Positions 34,744 through 44,544 of a stretch of 64,000 nucleotides of DNA are shown here, piece after piece. Position 1 is the first letter of the stretch. The number at the start of each line of letters is the position of its first letter. Made by a program: the position numbers and the translations under genes. The notes under the pieces were generated by a model, which saw only the letters and a list, made by a program, of their open reading frames with translations, had not been told where the DNA came from and searched no databases. The stretch is from Actinomadura sp. WMMA1423 (GTDB lineage: Bacteria > Actinomycetota > Actinomycetes > Streptosporangiales > Streptosporangiaceae): the NCBI RefSeq assembly GCF_006547145.1, contig NZ_CP041244.1, forward strand, positions 2,356,001 through 2,420,000. Direction: 5' to 3'.

Positions 34744-36566
34744 GGCTCGGCCCTCTCTCGTTGCTGGGCCGCCGCCGAGACGAGCGGATGATGGCAGGCG
34801 GCGGAGTGGTCCGCTCCCAGAGCACGCGGCATCGGATCGTGGTCTTCGCATAACTGCCTGTCGTCGGAGGTGAGCGCGGCGTAGGACGGGCAGGGGGCCC
34901 GGAAGCGGCAGCCCAGCGGCAGGACCGCGGGCTCGAGATCGGACGGGTCGCCAAGCGGAAGGAAGCGGGGACGTCGGTCACGCACCGGACTGGGCCAGGG
35001 AATCGCGTCCAGCAGCGTCCGCGTGTACGGGTGGGCGGGGGCGGCATACACATCGGCGACCGGCCCAAGCTCCACGACGCGGCCCTTGTGCATGACCGCG
35101 ACCCGGTCGGCGAAGCCCCCGATCAGGGCGAGGTCATGGGTCACGAACAGGCACGCCAAGCCGAGGCGTTCCCGGAGCCCCTCCAAGACCTTCAGGACGT
35201 CCGCCCGCACGACGGCGTCCAGGGCCGACAGAGGTTCGTCCAAGAGCAGCAAGCGGGGTTCCAAGGCGAGCGCTCTGGCAAGGGCCACACGCTGCCTTTG
35301 CCCCCCTGAAAGCGCGTGAGGATAGCGCCGCGCATGACCGGGCTCCAAGCCCACCAGCGCCAGGAGCGCCTCAACGCGACCGCCGATCGGCACGCGGTGC
35401 GTGGTAAGCGGTTCGGCGATGATGTCGGACACCCGCATCCGAGGGTTCAGGGAGGCATACGGGTCCTGGAACACGACCTGGACGTCCTTCCGCAGCGCCT
35501 TGCGCTGGGCAGGACGCAAGGCGGACGTGTCGTGGCCGAAGACGGTGACGCGCCCCTCCTGCGGGCGGGAGAGCCGCAGTATCTCCATCAGCGTCGTCGT
35601 CTTGCCGGACCCCGACCCCCCTACCAGCGCGAGCGTCTCCCCCTCTCGGACGTCGAAGCTCACACCGTCCACGGCCCGCACCTCCCCGGTCCGCCGCCGT
35701 GCCAGCACCCCTCTGGGGCGGGGATAGCGGCGGACCAGGCCGTCCACCTGGAGTACGACCGGACGGCCGGTCCGGGGCCGGGAGACCCGCACATCACCCG
35801 CACGCGGCCACGAGCGCAGCAGGCCGCTCGCATAGGGCGTCCGGGGCCGCCGGTAGACCTGCTCCACCTCGCCCGCCTCCACCACCTCCCCCGCGCGCAT
35901 CACCAGGACGCGGTCGGCGAACCCCCCGACGACGCCGAGATCGTGGCTGATCAGAACGATCGCGGCGCCGGTCGCCTCCCGGGCCGCCCGCAGGACGTCC
36001 AGCACCCGCGCCTGGACGCACGGGTCCAGGGAGGCGGTGGGCTCGTCGGCCACGATGACGGCCGGGTCGTTGGCGACGGCCATGGCGATCATCACGCGCT
36101 GCCGCATCCCGCCGGACAGCTCGTGCGGGTAGGAGCGGGCACGCCGCGCCGCGTCGGGCACGCCGACCAGTCCGAGCAGGTCCGCGGCACGGGCGCGCGC
36201 CGCCGGACGGCTCGCCGCCGAGTGGATCCGGACGGCCTCGGCGATCTGGTCGCCCACCGTCCGGACGGGCGAGAGCGCCGACAGCGGATCCTGGAAGACC
36301 ATCGCCAGATCCTTGCCGCGCACGCGGGAGAGCTCGGCGTCGGTCCGTCCCAGCAGCTCCTCACCGCGCAGCCGCACGCTCCCCGCCGCGTGGGCCCCCT
36401 CCGGCAGCAGGCCCGTCAGGGCGAGCGCCAGGGCGGTCTTGCCCGCTCCGGACTCGCCGACGATCCCGAGCGCCTCCCCCGCGTCGACCGTGAAGCCCGC
36501 ACCGCGCACGGCTCGCGCCCCGGACGCGTGCCGGACGGTCAGTCCCTCGACCCGCAGGACCGTCAA
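34740..36566 (-). CDS. ABC transporter ATPase, two nucleotide-binding domains fused (DppD-DppF type)
   Basis: 608 residues. The start is TTG at 36566, which overlaps the stop of the permease upstream (TTGA). Two full ABC domains are visible: Walker A GESGAGKTAL and GGSGSGKTTT; signatures LSGGMRQRV and LSGGQRQRV; Walker B ending VADEPTA and LLDEPLS. A C-terminal oligopeptide-type tail with CRFRAPCPS ends the protein. Dpp/Opp systems usually have two separate ATPases; here one gene encodes both. Confidence 0.9.
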   Translation of the reverse strand: MTVLRVEGLTVRHASGARAVRGAGFTVDAGEALGIVGESGAGKTALALALTGLLPEGAHAAGSVRLRGEELLGRTDAELSRVRGKDLAMVFQDPLSALSPVRTVGDQIAEAVRIHSAASRPAARARAADLLGLVGVPDAARRARSYPHELSGGMRQRVMIAMAVANDPAVIVADEPTASLDPCVQARVLDVLRAAREATGAAIVLISHDLGVVGGFADRVLVMRAGEVVEAGEVEQVYRRPRTPYASGLLRSWPRAGDVRVSRPRTGRPVVLQVDGLVRRYPRPRGVLARRRTGEVRAVDGVSFDVREGETLALVGGSGSGKTTTLMEILRLSRPQEGRVTVFGHDTSALRPAQRKALRKDVQVVFQDPYASLNPRMRVSDIIAEPLTTHRVPIGGRVEALLALVGLEPGHARRYPHALSGGQRQRVALARALALEPRLLLLDEPLSALDAVVRADVLKVLEGLRERLGLACLFVTHDLALIGGFADRVAVMHKGRVVELGPVADVYAAPAHPYTRTLLDAIPWPSPVRDRRPRFLPLGDPSDLEPAVLPLGCRFRAPCPSYAALTSDDRQLCEDHDPMPRALGADHSAACHHPLVSAAAQQRERAEP

Positions 36567-37372
36567 CGCCGCGCCTCCGGGTCGAGGAGGTCCCGCAGCC
36601 CGTCCCCGAGCAGGTTCACCGCGACGACGATCAGGACGAGCGTCCCGGCGGCGGACCCGAACGCCCACGGAAGCGCGGTCGCCCCGCCCTGGCCGTCGGC
36701 GATGACCGCGCCGAGCGAGACGTCGGGCGGCCGCACCCCGAACCCGAGGTAGGACAGCCCGCTCTCGGCGGCGATCGCGACGCCGACGTTCAGGCTCGCG
36801 TCCACGACCAGCAGCGACGCCAGATGGGGCAGCACGTGGCGCGCGACGACGCGCGGCGCGCCCAGGCCGAGGAACCGGGCGGCCAGCACGTGCTCGCGCT
36901 CCCGCAGCGAGAGCGTCGCGGCCCGCACCGCGCGGGCGGTGACCATCCACATGAACGCGGCCAGCACCGGCACGAGGACGGGCCATCCTCCGGTGAGCCG
37001 GGACGCCAGTACGGTGACGACGAGGAAGGACGGGAGCACCAGGAGCAGGTCGGCGCCCAGCATCAGCATCCGGTCGGCGCGCCCGCCCAGGAATCCGGCC
37101 GCGGTACCGGCGACGGCGGCGATCCCGGTCGACAGGACCGCGGCGCACAACCCGACCGACAGCGAGTTCCGCGCCCCGCGCAGGGTGAGCGCGAGGACGT
37201 CCCGCCCGCTCTGCGTCGTGCCGAGCCAGTGGTCGCCGGACGGCCCCTGCCGGAAGGCCGCGAAGTCGGTCTCGTCCCAGCCCCACGGCGACACCAGCGG
37301 CCCGGCGAACGCCGGCAGTGCCAGCAGCACGAGCAGGACGGCCCCGGCCACCGCGCTCCGGCGGCCGGTCAT
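36563..37372 (-). CDS. ABC transporter permease, DppC type
   Basis: 269 residues from ATG 37372, overlapping the preceding permease stop (ATGA). About six membrane helices. The N-terminal GPSGDHWLGTTQSGRDVLAL and the EAA-loop region EHVLAARFLGLGAPRVVARH are typical of DppC/OppC. FGVRPPDVSLGAVIADGQ lies in the C-terminal half. It forms the channel with the next permease. Confidence 0.9.
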   Translation of the reverse strand: MTGRRSAVAGAVLLVLLALPAFAGPLVSPWGWDETDFAAFRQGPSGDHWLGTTQSGRDVLALTLRGARNSLSVGLCAAVLSTGIAAVAGTAAGFLGGRADRMLMLGADLLLVLPSFLVVTVLASRLTGGWPVLVPVLAAFMWMVTARAVRAATLSLREREHVLAARFLGLGAPRVVARHVLPHLASLLVVDASLNVGVAIAAESGLSYLGFGVRPPDVSLGAVIADGQGGATALPWAFGSAAGTLVLIVVAVNLLGDGLRDLLDPEARR

Positions 37373-38361
37373 GGCCCGGCCCCGGCGCGGACGCGGGGGT
37401 CCAGCGCGGCGCTCAGCACGTCGGATGCTAGAGCCGCCAGGACGACGGCGCAGGCGGCGAGGCATTCGACGGCGGCCACGGCGTTGACGTCTCCCCGGGA
37501 GACGCAGTCGACGAGCCACTCCCCGAGGCCGTGCCGGCCGAACGCCGTCTCGGTGAAGACCCCGCCGAGGAGCACCAGGCCCGCCGTGTAGGCGAAGTAG
37601 GTCGCCATCGGGACGAGCGCGGTCCGCAGCCCGTGCCGCAGCAGCGCGTCGCGCCGCCGGAGCCCCTTGGCCCGCGCGGTGCGCACGTGATCGGCGTGCA
37701 GCACGTCCAGCATCAGGCCCCGCTGGTAGCGGGCGTAGAGAGCCGCCTGGCAGAGCGCGATCGTGGCCGTGGGAAGCAGCAGATGGCGCGCTCGATCCGC
37801 GACGCCCCAGACCACGCCGTGAGACGCCCCCGGCGTGGCCTCGCCCACCCATGCGAAGATCCGCATGCCCACGGCGTCGTTCGCCGTCCCGGCGAGGATC
37901 TGTAAGAGCACCGCCAGCACGAACACGGGAACCGCCAGCAGCAGGTAGGAACCGCCTGAGATCAGCCTGTCGGCGGCACGGCCATGCCGGACGGCGGCAA
38001 AGGCGCCTAGGGCGACCCCCATCGCGCCTCCCAGGACGGCCCCTGGGAGAACCAGGCGGAGGCTGACACCGAGGCGGCGCCACAGTTCGGCGCCGACCGG
38101 TTCGCCGTCCCAGGTCCGGCCGAAGTCACCGCGCAGGACGCCCCCGGCCCAGGTGAGGTACCGCTCGGCCAGGGGCGTTCCGTCATCGAGGTTGAGAGCA
38201 CCGAGCCGGGCGTCGACGACGGCCTCCGGCGGACGGGCGGCGCGGCCTTCGAGAGCGGCCCGCGGATCGAGCGCCGCGGCGGCGAGCAGGTAGCCGAGGC
38301 TGGCGGCCAGCACGGCCAGCACCGCGTGGCTCGCCAGCCTCCGGACCACGAACGCCGCCAC
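37369..38361 (-). CDS. ABC transporter permease, DppB type
   Basis: 330 residues. GTG 38361 is chosen because GGAGGGAGG lies just upstream; an ATG at 38415 would add 18 residues. Six or so helices are present. DppB markers include YLTWAGGVLRGDFGRTWDGE in the first loop and the EAA loop ADHVRTARAKGLRRRDALLR. It is the first gene of the operon permease B, permease C, ATPase, binding protein, all linked by 4-nt overlaps. Confidence 0.9.
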   Translation of the reverse strand: MAAFVVRRLASHAVLAVLAASLGYLLAAAALDPRAALEGRAARPPEAVVDARLGALNLDDGTPLAERYLTWAGGVLRGDFGRTWDGEPVGAELWRRLGVSLRLVLPGAVLGGAMGVALGAFAAVRHGRAADRLISGGSYLLLAVPVFVLAVLLQILAGTANDAVGMRIFAWVGEATPGASHGVVWGVADRARHLLLPTATIALCQAALYARYQRGLMLDVLHADHVRTARAKGLRRRDALLRHGLRTALVPMATYFAYTAGLVLLGGVFTETAFGRHGLGEWLVDCVSRGDVNAVAAVECLAACAVVLAALASDVLSAALDPRVRAGAGP

Positions 38362-38451
38362 CGGCCTCCCTCCGACCACCCAAGAGTCACAGAATGCTAT
38401 TGAGTAGGCACGCAAAGCGCATGCGATCGCCGGGATTCACCCCGGGGAAGG

Positions 38452-39459
38452 TCAGGCGGGCACCGGTTCGCGGTCGGGTACGGCCTCGCCCCTCGAACGC
38501 CGCCGCAGCCCGCCCAGAGCCATCAGCGCGAGACCGGCGCAGGCCCAGGCGGCCAGGACGGCGAGAGGGCCCGCTCCCCCGGCGCCGTCGAAGAACGCGG
38601 CCGACCGGAGCAGTGTGGCCGAGGCCCCCGGCGGCAGGTACTGGCCGATCGTCCCCCACGGCTGCGGGAGCAGCTCCGGTGCCGACGTCGCCGCCGACAG
38701 CGGATTGCCGAGCAGCAGCAGCGTGAGCGCGCCGAGGCCGAGCCCGGCGCGGCCCACGGCGGCGGCCAGGCCGGCGACGGTGCCGGTCACGGCGAGGATG
38801 CTCAGCGACATGACCCCGGCGAGCGTCGCGTAGGACCCCGGAAGCAGCGACAGCCAGCCCTGCGCAATCCAGGCGACGTCCAGCCCGCCCAGCACGGCGA
38901 AGAGCACCGCGGCGGCGAAGCGCCAGGCGAGGGACGGGACGCCGAACGTCAGCAGCACCGCGGCCGCGAGCCCGGACATGACCAGCGGCAGCGCGAGGGC
39001 GCCGAAACCGGCCCCGCGGGGGTCGTCGGGATCCGCGGCGACCACGTCCTGGACGGCGGCGGAGGCGGAGTCCCGGACGGGCGCGGAGGCCCCCGCGCCC
39101 TCCGGCCGGAGCCCCGCGGCCATCGCGCCGAGCTGCTGCGCGACGAGGGGCGAGGCCGCGGAGGCGGTGAGCACCTTCGGGCCGGACGGCGCCGTGACGA
39201 TGGCGCCGTAGGCCTCGCGATCGGCGATCGCGGCCCGCGCGGCGGCCTCGTCGGGACGGATCCGGACGTCGAAGGCGCCCGGCCGCCGCCGGTCGAGCAG
39301 GTCGGCGACCGCGGCGGCCCGCGGGCCGGCCACGATGACCGGGACGTCGCGCGGCGCCGTCCGCGCGGCGGGCCAGGAGAAGGCGACGATCATGACGAGC
39401 TGCAGAAGGGCCGCGCCGACGGCTACGGCGGCGGCGCGTGCGGCTAAGGAGGACCGCAA
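38452..39459 (-). CDS. ABC-2/DUF3533-like membrane protein
   Basis: 335 residues. TTG 39459 is chosen because GGAGG lies 5 nt upstream of it. One helix near the N-terminus (AAAVAVGAALLQLVMIVAFS) is followed by an extracellular domain of about 140 residues (DVPVIVAGPRAAAVADLL to ASAAVQDVVAADPDD), then about five helices. This one-plus-five layout is that of ABC-2 type permeases and YhgE/Pip-like proteins. No ATPase is adjacent. Operator sites shared with the divergent TetR gene suggest inducible efflux or envelope function. Confidence 0.75.
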   Translation of the reverse strand: MRSSLAARAAAVAVGAALLQLVMIVAFSWPAARTAPRDVPVIVAGPRAAAVADLLDRRRPGAFDVRIRPDEAAARAAIADREAYGAIVTAPSGPKVLTASAASPLVAQQLGAMAAGLRPEGAGASAPVRDSASAAVQDVVAADPDDPRGAGFGALALPLVMSGLAAAVLLTFGVPSLAWRFAAAVLFAVLGGLDVAWIAQGWLSLLPGSYATLAGVMSLSILAVTGTVAGLAAAVGRAGLGLGALTLLLLGNPLSAATSAPELLPQPWGTIGQYLPPGASATLLRSAAFFDGAGGAGPLAVLAAWACAGLALMALGGLRRRSRGEAVPDREPVPA

Positions 39460-39473
39460 GATCTCCTCCAAAA

Positions 39474-39489
39474 AAACGAATGTCCGTTC
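39474..39489. promoter_or_regulatory. TetR operator, imperfect copy
   Basis: AAACGAATGTCCGTTC matches the perfect palindrome at 39535-39550 in 13 of 16 positions, and lies just upstream of the ribosome-binding site of the membrane-protein gene. Confidence 0.6.
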
Positions 39490-39534
39490 TCTTTGGTCGC
39501 CGCCAGGGTCGCACCGCGCTCCGGGCTTGTCAAG

Positions 39535-39550
39535 AAACGAACGTTCGTTT
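39535..39550. promoter_or_regulatory. TetR operator, perfect palindrome
   Basis: AAACGAACGTTCGTTT is a perfect 16-bp palindrome 12 nt before the TetR gene start. Sites of this kind (AACGTTCGTT) are common for TetR autoregulators. Confidence 0.75.
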
Positions 39551-39562
39551 TAAATTGGACCC

Positions 39563-40174
39563 ATGCCGAGAGTCAGCGAGGAGCACCTGGAGCGCCGCCG
39601 CCGCCAGATCCTGGAGGCGGCCCGCACGTGCTTCATCCGCAAGGGCATCCACGCGACGTCCATGCAGGACATCTTCGCCGAGGCCGGGCTCTCCGCCGGC
39701 GCCGTCTACCGGTACTTCAAGAGCAAGAACGAGATCATCGAGGCGAACATCGCCACCGTGATCGGCGACCTGCGCGCGTTCTTCGCGGCGCTCGCCGAGA
39801 GCGACCCGCTACTCCCGGTCGACGAGGTGGCCGAGCGGCTCGCCGCCCGGGTCGTCGCCCTGTCCGACGAGGACGGCCCGCTCCGGCTCGCGCCCCAGGC
39901 CTGGGCACTCGCCACGCACGACCCCGAGATCGCCGCGTACGTCGCCGACAACGTCACCGGCCTGCGCGACACCTGGACCCGCTACGTCCGCCGGCTGGTC
40001 GACGCGGGCCTGCTTCCCGCCGACACCGACGTCGCGGCCGCCGGAAAGACGCTGTTCGCGCTCTTCCCCGGCTTCCTGATCCAGCGCCTCCTCCTCAAGG
40101 ACTTCACCCCCGAGGACATGAGGCGCGGGGTGAAGGCCCTGACGCGCGACAGCATGTTGACTCTCACGACCTGA
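39563..40174 (+). CDS. TetR-family regulator
   Basis: 203 residues. The HTH is clear: RRQILEAARTCFIRKGIHAT, MQDIFAEAGLSAGAVYRYFK. The C-terminal helical domain has TWTRYVRRLVDAGLLPADTD and a TetR_C-like end. It is divergent from the ABC-2-like gene, with a perfect and an imperfect operator between them, so it should repress both. Confidence 0.93.
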   Translation: MPRVSEEHLERRRRQILEAARTCFIRKGIHATSMQDIFAEAGLSAGAVYRYFKSKNEIIEANIATVIGDLRAFFAALAESDPLLPVDEVAERLAARVVALSDEDGPLRLAPQAWALATHDPEIAAYVADNVTGLRDTWTRYVRRLVDAGLLPADTDVAAAGKTLFALFPGFLIQRLLLKDFTPEDMRRGVKALTRDSMLTLTT

Positions 40175-40471
40175 CGCGCGACCCCGCCCGAAACCCCGGT
40201 CCCGCCCGCGTCCGGCGCGCCGACCGCGCCCGCATCGCCACGCAGAGTGCGCGGGAGCATCCGGGATGCGGCCGATACGGGACGCTGACCTGGGCTTTCC
40301 GTTCTATTCGGGCGTTTGCCCGGTTACCATCACGACACGTCCGCCAGCACCCGCCGACGGGGAGTTCTCCGCCCAACCCGATCAGCGGTGTCCTGAGGCG
40401 GACGCGTTTTGGACTGCTGGACAGGGAGCTGGGCGTTTTAACATTCCATTACTTTCGGGCGGGGAGAGTGC

Positions 40472-42433
40472 ATGCAGACGGAAGAGCACGACCGCGCAGC
40501 CGGGCGCACGGGCGCCCTCCTGGCGCTGGCCGCGGTCGCCTCCGTCGCGGCGTCCCTGGTCATCGGCGGCGTCCTCCCGTCCGACATGCGGATGGTGTGG
40601 TGGCACCCCGAGATCCTGGTCGCCCTCGCCTGGACGCCCGTGGGCGCCGTCCTGCTGCGCCACCGGCCGGGGCTGAAGGTCGCATGGCTCATGGTGGGCG
40701 CGGGTTTCAGCGCCTCGCTCTACGTGCTCTCCCTCAACCTCGGCCCCTGGCTGGAGCTGCACCATCGGCCCGGGGCGGGCTTCGTCCAATGGCTGGCGGT
40801 CTGGCTGTGGGCCGTTGACACCTACGCCCTGACACTGGTCCTGCCGCTGGTCTTCCCGGACGGTCGCCTGGTGTCGCGGTGGTTCCGCCCGGTCCTCCTC
40901 CTGGCCTGCCTTGTCCCGGTCGTCGTCTGCGTGCACCTGACCATCGACCCCGACGTGCGGACCTGGCACAACGGCGTCTCGGTCTACCCGTTCGACCGGA
41001 TCCCGCTCCCCATCAGCGCCCTCATCATCACCGCCCTGGCCGCGGGGCTGTTCTCGGTGGCCGTGCGGTTCGTCCAGGCGCCGCCCGACGTCCGGCGGCA
41101 GATCGCGTGGGTGGTCTACCCGGGCATCGTCGCCGAGGCGATCATCTTCGTCGGAGAGAACAGCCCGATCGGCGACCCGCTGCGCGACCTCACCATCGTC
41201 GCCGTCCCCATCTGCATCGCGATCGCGATCACCCGCTACCGGCTGTACGACATCGACCTCGTGGTCAGCCGGACGCTGGTGTACGCGGGCCTCGTGGTCG
41301 TGATCACCGGCGTCTACTTCGCCCTGGTCGGCACCGCGAGCCTGCTCGCGCACGGCCGGGGCACCCTCGCCGGGCTCGCCGGGGCGATCGTCGCGGGCGC
41401 GGTGTTCGAACCCGTCCGGCGGCGGCTCCAGCGCATGGTGGACTCGTTCATCCACGGGGAGCGCGACCCGTACCGGATCGCCGACCGCCTCAACCGGCGG
41501 CTGCAGACGGCCGCGAACCCGGGCGCCGCGCTCGCCGTCGCCGCCGAGGTCGCGCGCTCGGCCCTGCACGCGACCGGCGTCGTGATCGAGGTGCTGGACC
41601 GCGACGGCCGGACGGTCTCGGCGGAGGACGGCGTGCTCGGCGAACGCCCGCAGCTCATCCCGCTGGTGTGGCACGGCGAGCCGGTGGGGCGGCTGCTGTT
41701 CGGCGTGACCCGCACGCCGGACGCGCGGCTGTCGAACGTCCTCGCCCGCAACCTCGCCGAGCTGGCGAACGCGGCGCGGCTGTCCGCGGACGTCCAGCGG
41801 TCCCGCGAGCACATCCTGCGCACGCGCGAGGAGGAGCGGCGGCGGCTGCGCCGCGACCTGCACGACGGACTCGGCCCGACGCTGGCCAGCCTCGCCATGA
41901 CGGTGGACGCCGCGCGCATCACGCTGAAGACCGACCCCGAGGCGGTCGACGGGCTGCTGGAGGACCTGCGCGCCACCATGGGGCGCACCATCGGCGACAT
42001 CAGGGAGCTCGTGTACGGCCTGCGCCCGCCCGCGCTGGACGACCTCGGGCTGGAGGGCGCGATCAAGGCGCTCGGCGGCGTCGTCGCCGGCGGGGACGGC
42101 CCGCAGGTGGACGTGCGCGTGGTCGGGGACCTGAAGGGCCTGCCGGCCGCCGCGGAGGTCGCCGCGTACAGGATCGTCCAAGAGGCGCTGACGAACGTCC
42201 ACCGGCACGCCAACGCGGGCTGCGCCGAGGTGCTGCTGCATCTCAACGGCGATCTGCACGTCACCGTCGACGACGACGGTGTGGGGCTTCCCGATCAGGT
42301 GCGCTCCGGCATCGGCATGTCCTCCATGCGAGAACGTGCGGCCGAACTCGGCGGCTCGTGCACGGTGGGACCGGGCCCCAAGGGCGGGACTCTCGTCCGC
42401 GCCAGGCTGCCGGTCAACGGCGTCTCACCTTGA
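40472..42433 (+). CDS. Membrane sensor histidine kinase (NarL/LuxR partner type, HisKA_3)
   Basis: 653 residues. About eight to ten membrane helices occupy residues 1-310. A GAF-like segment (about 330-440) follows, then the HisKA_3 dimerisation region RRRLRRDLHDGLGPTLASLA with phospho-acceptor His464, and a HATPase domain with VDDDGVGLPDQVRSGIGMSS. GGGGAGAG-type sequence precedes ATG 40472. Kinases of this type phosphorylate LuxR-type response regulators, but none is adjacent; the next gene is convergent dapF. The signal is unknown. Confidence 0.9.
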   Translation: MQTEEHDRAAGRTGALLALAAVASVAASLVIGGVLPSDMRMVWWHPEILVALAWTPVGAVLLRHRPGLKVAWLMVGAGFSASLYVLSLNLGPWLELHHRPGAGFVQWLAVWLWAVDTYALTLVLPLVFPDGRLVSRWFRPVLLLACLVPVVVCVHLTIDPDVRTWHNGVSVYPFDRIPLPISALIITALAAGLFSVAVRFVQAPPDVRRQIAWVVYPGIVAEAIIFVGENSPIGDPLRDLTIVAVPICIAIAITRYRLYDIDLVVSRTLVYAGLVVVITGVYFALVGTASLLAHGRGTLAGLAGAIVAGAVFEPVRRRLQRMVDSFIHGERDPYRIADRLNRRLQTAANPGAALAVAAEVARSALHATGVVIEVLDRDGRTVSAEDGVLGERPQLIPLVWHGEPVGRLLFGVTRTPDARLSNVLARNLAELANAARLSADVQRSREHILRTREEERRRLRRDLHDGLGPTLASLAMTVDAARITLKTDPEAVDGLLEDLRATMGRTIGDIRELVYGLRPPALDDLGLEGAIKALGGVVAGGDGPQVDVRVVGDLKGLPAAAEVAAYRIVQEALTNVHRHANAGCAEVLLHLNGDLHVTVDDDGVGLPDQVRSGIGMSSMRERAAELGGSCTVGPGPKGGTLVRARLPVNGVSP

Positions 42434-42452
42434 GGGCTCCCCCGAGAGCCCT
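42433..42452 (+). terminator. Weak hairpin after the histidine kinase
   Basis: AGGGCTC-ccccga-GAGCCCT, a 7-bp stem starting at the stop codon. The remaining 240 nt up to dapF show no gene or other structure. Confidence 0.45.
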
Positions 42453-42691
42453 GAGGCGCCGCACCTCCTGGTGGGAGGGCCGGTGACCGCCCCCCGCCAA
42501 GAAGGTCGCCACCGGCCCTCAGGCTCCGTACGGCCCCGGGGCTCCCATCCCGGTCCATACGGGCCATTCACCAGAGGGTGTGCAAGAGAGAAGTTATGCG
42601 GCGGATGGTCCCGCTGGAGAGGGACAGTTGTCCCGTCTGTGCCGGGACCCGCACCGGCGCCCATACCAGTGCAGGTGGGAGTAAAGGCCGG

Positions 42692-43501
42692 TCAGATCCA
42701 GCCGGGCCGGGTCTCGCCCTCGGCGACCAGGACGGCCGGGCCCCTCAGGTGGCTCGTGGCGCCGTCGAGGACGACGGTCACCCGGCCGCCCGGGACGTCC
42801 ACCGTCCATTCGCCGCCGCCGGTGCCGCCGGCGGCGGCCGCCGCGACCGCGACGGTCCCGGTGCCGCACGACCGGGTCTCGCCCGAGCCTCGCTCGAACA
42901 CCCGCATCTCCACGTGCCGCTCCCCGACGCCGCGGAAGAACTCGACGTTCACCCCGTCGGGGAAGACGGCCGGGTCGAACCCGGGGGCGCGGGACAGGTC
43001 CAGGGCGGCGACCGGCCCGGTGACGCGGCAGGCCAGGTGGGGGTTGCCCACGCTGACCCGCTCGCCGGCGAAGGCCGCCCCCGCGAGGGAGGCCTCGGCG
43101 GGGCCGAGGAGCTCCGGCCGGCCCATCTCCACGCTGACGTCGCCGGACGGGCCGAGCGTCACGCGACGCAGGCCCGCGCGGGTGGCGAGGTCCCACTCCC
43201 CGGGCGGGGCGAGGCCCGCGTCGACCAGGTAGCGGGCGAAGACCCGGACCCCGTTGCCGCACATCTCGGCGATGCTGCCGTCCGCGTTGCGGTAGTCCAT
43301 GAACCACTCGGCGTCGGCGTCGGACCCGGTGGCCTTCGTCCGGACCACGCGCAGGACGCCGTCGGCGCCGATCCCGGCGCGCCGGTCGCAGAGCCGCCTG
43401 ACGGCCTCCGCGGTGAGGTCGAGGACGCCGTCGGGGTCGGGGAGGATCACGAAGTCGTTCTCGGTGCCGTGCCCCTTGACGAACCGCATGGCTTCGATCA
43501 T
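42692..43501 (-). CDS. dapF: Diaminopimelate epimerase
   Basis: 269 residues. ATG 43501 overlaps the miaA stop (ATGA). It converts LL- to meso-diaminopimelate for lysine and peptidoglycan. Both catalytic cysteines are visible: [20 protein letters not shown] and [19 protein letters not shown]. Other blocks are [14 protein letters not shown] and [10 protein letters not shown]. The pair miaA-dapF is typical of actinomycetes. Confidence 0.96.
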   Translation of the reverse strand: MIEAMRFVKGHGTENDFVILPDPDGVLDLTAEAVRRLCDRRAGIGADGVLRVVRTKATGSDADAEWFMDYRNADGSIAEMCGNGVRVFARYLVDAGLAPPGEWDLATRAGLRRVTLGPSGDVSVEMGRPELLGPAEASLAGAAFAGERVSVGNPHLACRVTGPVAALDLSRAPGFDPAVFPDGVNVEFFRGVGERHVEMRVFERGSGETRSCGTGTVAVAAAAAGGTGGGEWTVDVPGGRVTVVLDGATSHLRGPAVLVAEGETRPGWI

Positions 43502-44433
43502 ATGGGGTCCGGCGCCCCCCGGCTCACCAGCGCCAGGGCGCGATCGACCAGGTCCGGGGCGTCGTAGGTCAGCCATTCGACGCGCGGGTCGCGGCGGAAC
43601 CACGACTCCTGGCGGCGGGCGAAGCGCCGCGTCGTGCGGACGGTGTCCTCCCTGGCCTGTTCCTCGCTCCACTCCCCCGCGAGGAACCGCAGCACCTGCG
43701 CGTAGCCGAGGGCGCGCCCGGCGGTCAGGCCGTCGCGGAGCCCCCGCTTCTCCAGCTCCCGGACCTCGTCGACGAGGCCCGCCTCCCACATCCGCCCCAC
43801 CCGCAGGGCGATGCGCTCGTCCAGCTCGTCTCGGGGCACGCTCAGCCCGATCTGCACGACCGAGTCGTAGCGGTACTGGTGCTCGGGCAGCGTCGCGGTG
43901 AACGGGCGGCCGGTCATCTCGATCACCTCCAGGGCCCGCACGATCCGGCGCCCGTTGCTCGGCAGGATCGCCTCGGCGGCGGCGGGGTCCAGGCCGCGCA
44001 GCCGCTCGTGCAGGGGGCCGGGCCCGGCCTGGGCCAGCTCCTCCTCCAGGCGCCCGCGCACGGCCGGGTCCGTCCCCGGGAACTCCAGGTGGTCGAGGGC
44101 GGCGCGGACGTACAGCCCGGACCCGCCGACCAGGACCGGCAGCCGCCCCCGGCCCCTGATCCCTGCGATGGCCTCCGCGCTGAGCCGCTGGTACTCGGCG
44201 ACGCTCGCGGTGGCCGTGACGTCCCACACGTCAAGGAGGTGGTGCGGGACCCCGCGCATCTCGTCCGCCGGCAGCTTCGCGGTGCCGATGTCCATGCCGC
44301 GGTACAGCTGCATCGAGTCGGCGTTGACGGCCTCGCCGTCCAGGCGGAGCGCCAGCTCCACGGCCAGGTCGGACTTGCCGGCCGCCGTCGCGCCGACGAC
44401 CGCGATCACGTGCGGGGCATTGGGTGGGGTCAC
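43498..44433 (-). CDS. miaA: tRNA dimethylallyltransferase
   Basis: 311 residues from GTG 44433 ([20 protein letters not shown]). It adds the prenyl group to A37 of tRNAs reading UNN codons; MiaB then methylthiolates it. The P-loop is [15 protein letters not shown]. Family blocks are [30 protein letters not shown] and [18 protein letters not shown]. The longer upstream frame is out of character and crosses the antitoxin gene, so the GTG is preferred. Confidence 0.95.
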   Translation of the reverse strand: MTPPNAPHVIAVVGATAAGKSDLAVELALRLDGEAVNADSMQLYRGMDIGTAKLPADEMRGVPHHLLDVWDVTATASVAEYQRLSAEAIAGIRGRGRLPVLVGGSGLYVRAALDHLEFPGTDPAVRGRLEEELAQAGPGPLHERLRGLDPAAAEAILPSNGRRIVRALEVIEMTGRPFTATLPEHQYRYDSVVQIGLSVPRDELDERIALRVGRMWEAGLVDEVRELEKRGLRDGLTAGRALGYAQVLRFLAGEWSEEQAREDTVRTTRRFARRQESWFRRDPRVEWLTYDAPDLVDRALALVSRGAPDPI

Positions 44434-44544
44434 GGGATTGATTGTGGCAACAGAACGGGTATGGCCGGAATGAACGGGCGCCGAGCCGGGCCCGCCGGAC
44501 CGGGCCCGCCGCGCCGAACGGCACGAGGGATCCGGGGGGATTCG

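Noticed and set aside
34740..37286. 848-residue frame starting inside the permease genes
   Set aside because: The first 240 residues are a shadow of permease C; the TTG at 36566 gives a normal ABC ATPase start coupled to the permease stop.
42425..42664. 79-residue minus-strand frame between the kinase and dapF
   Set aside because: Overlaps the end of the kinase, has no ribosome-binding site and no recognisable pattern.
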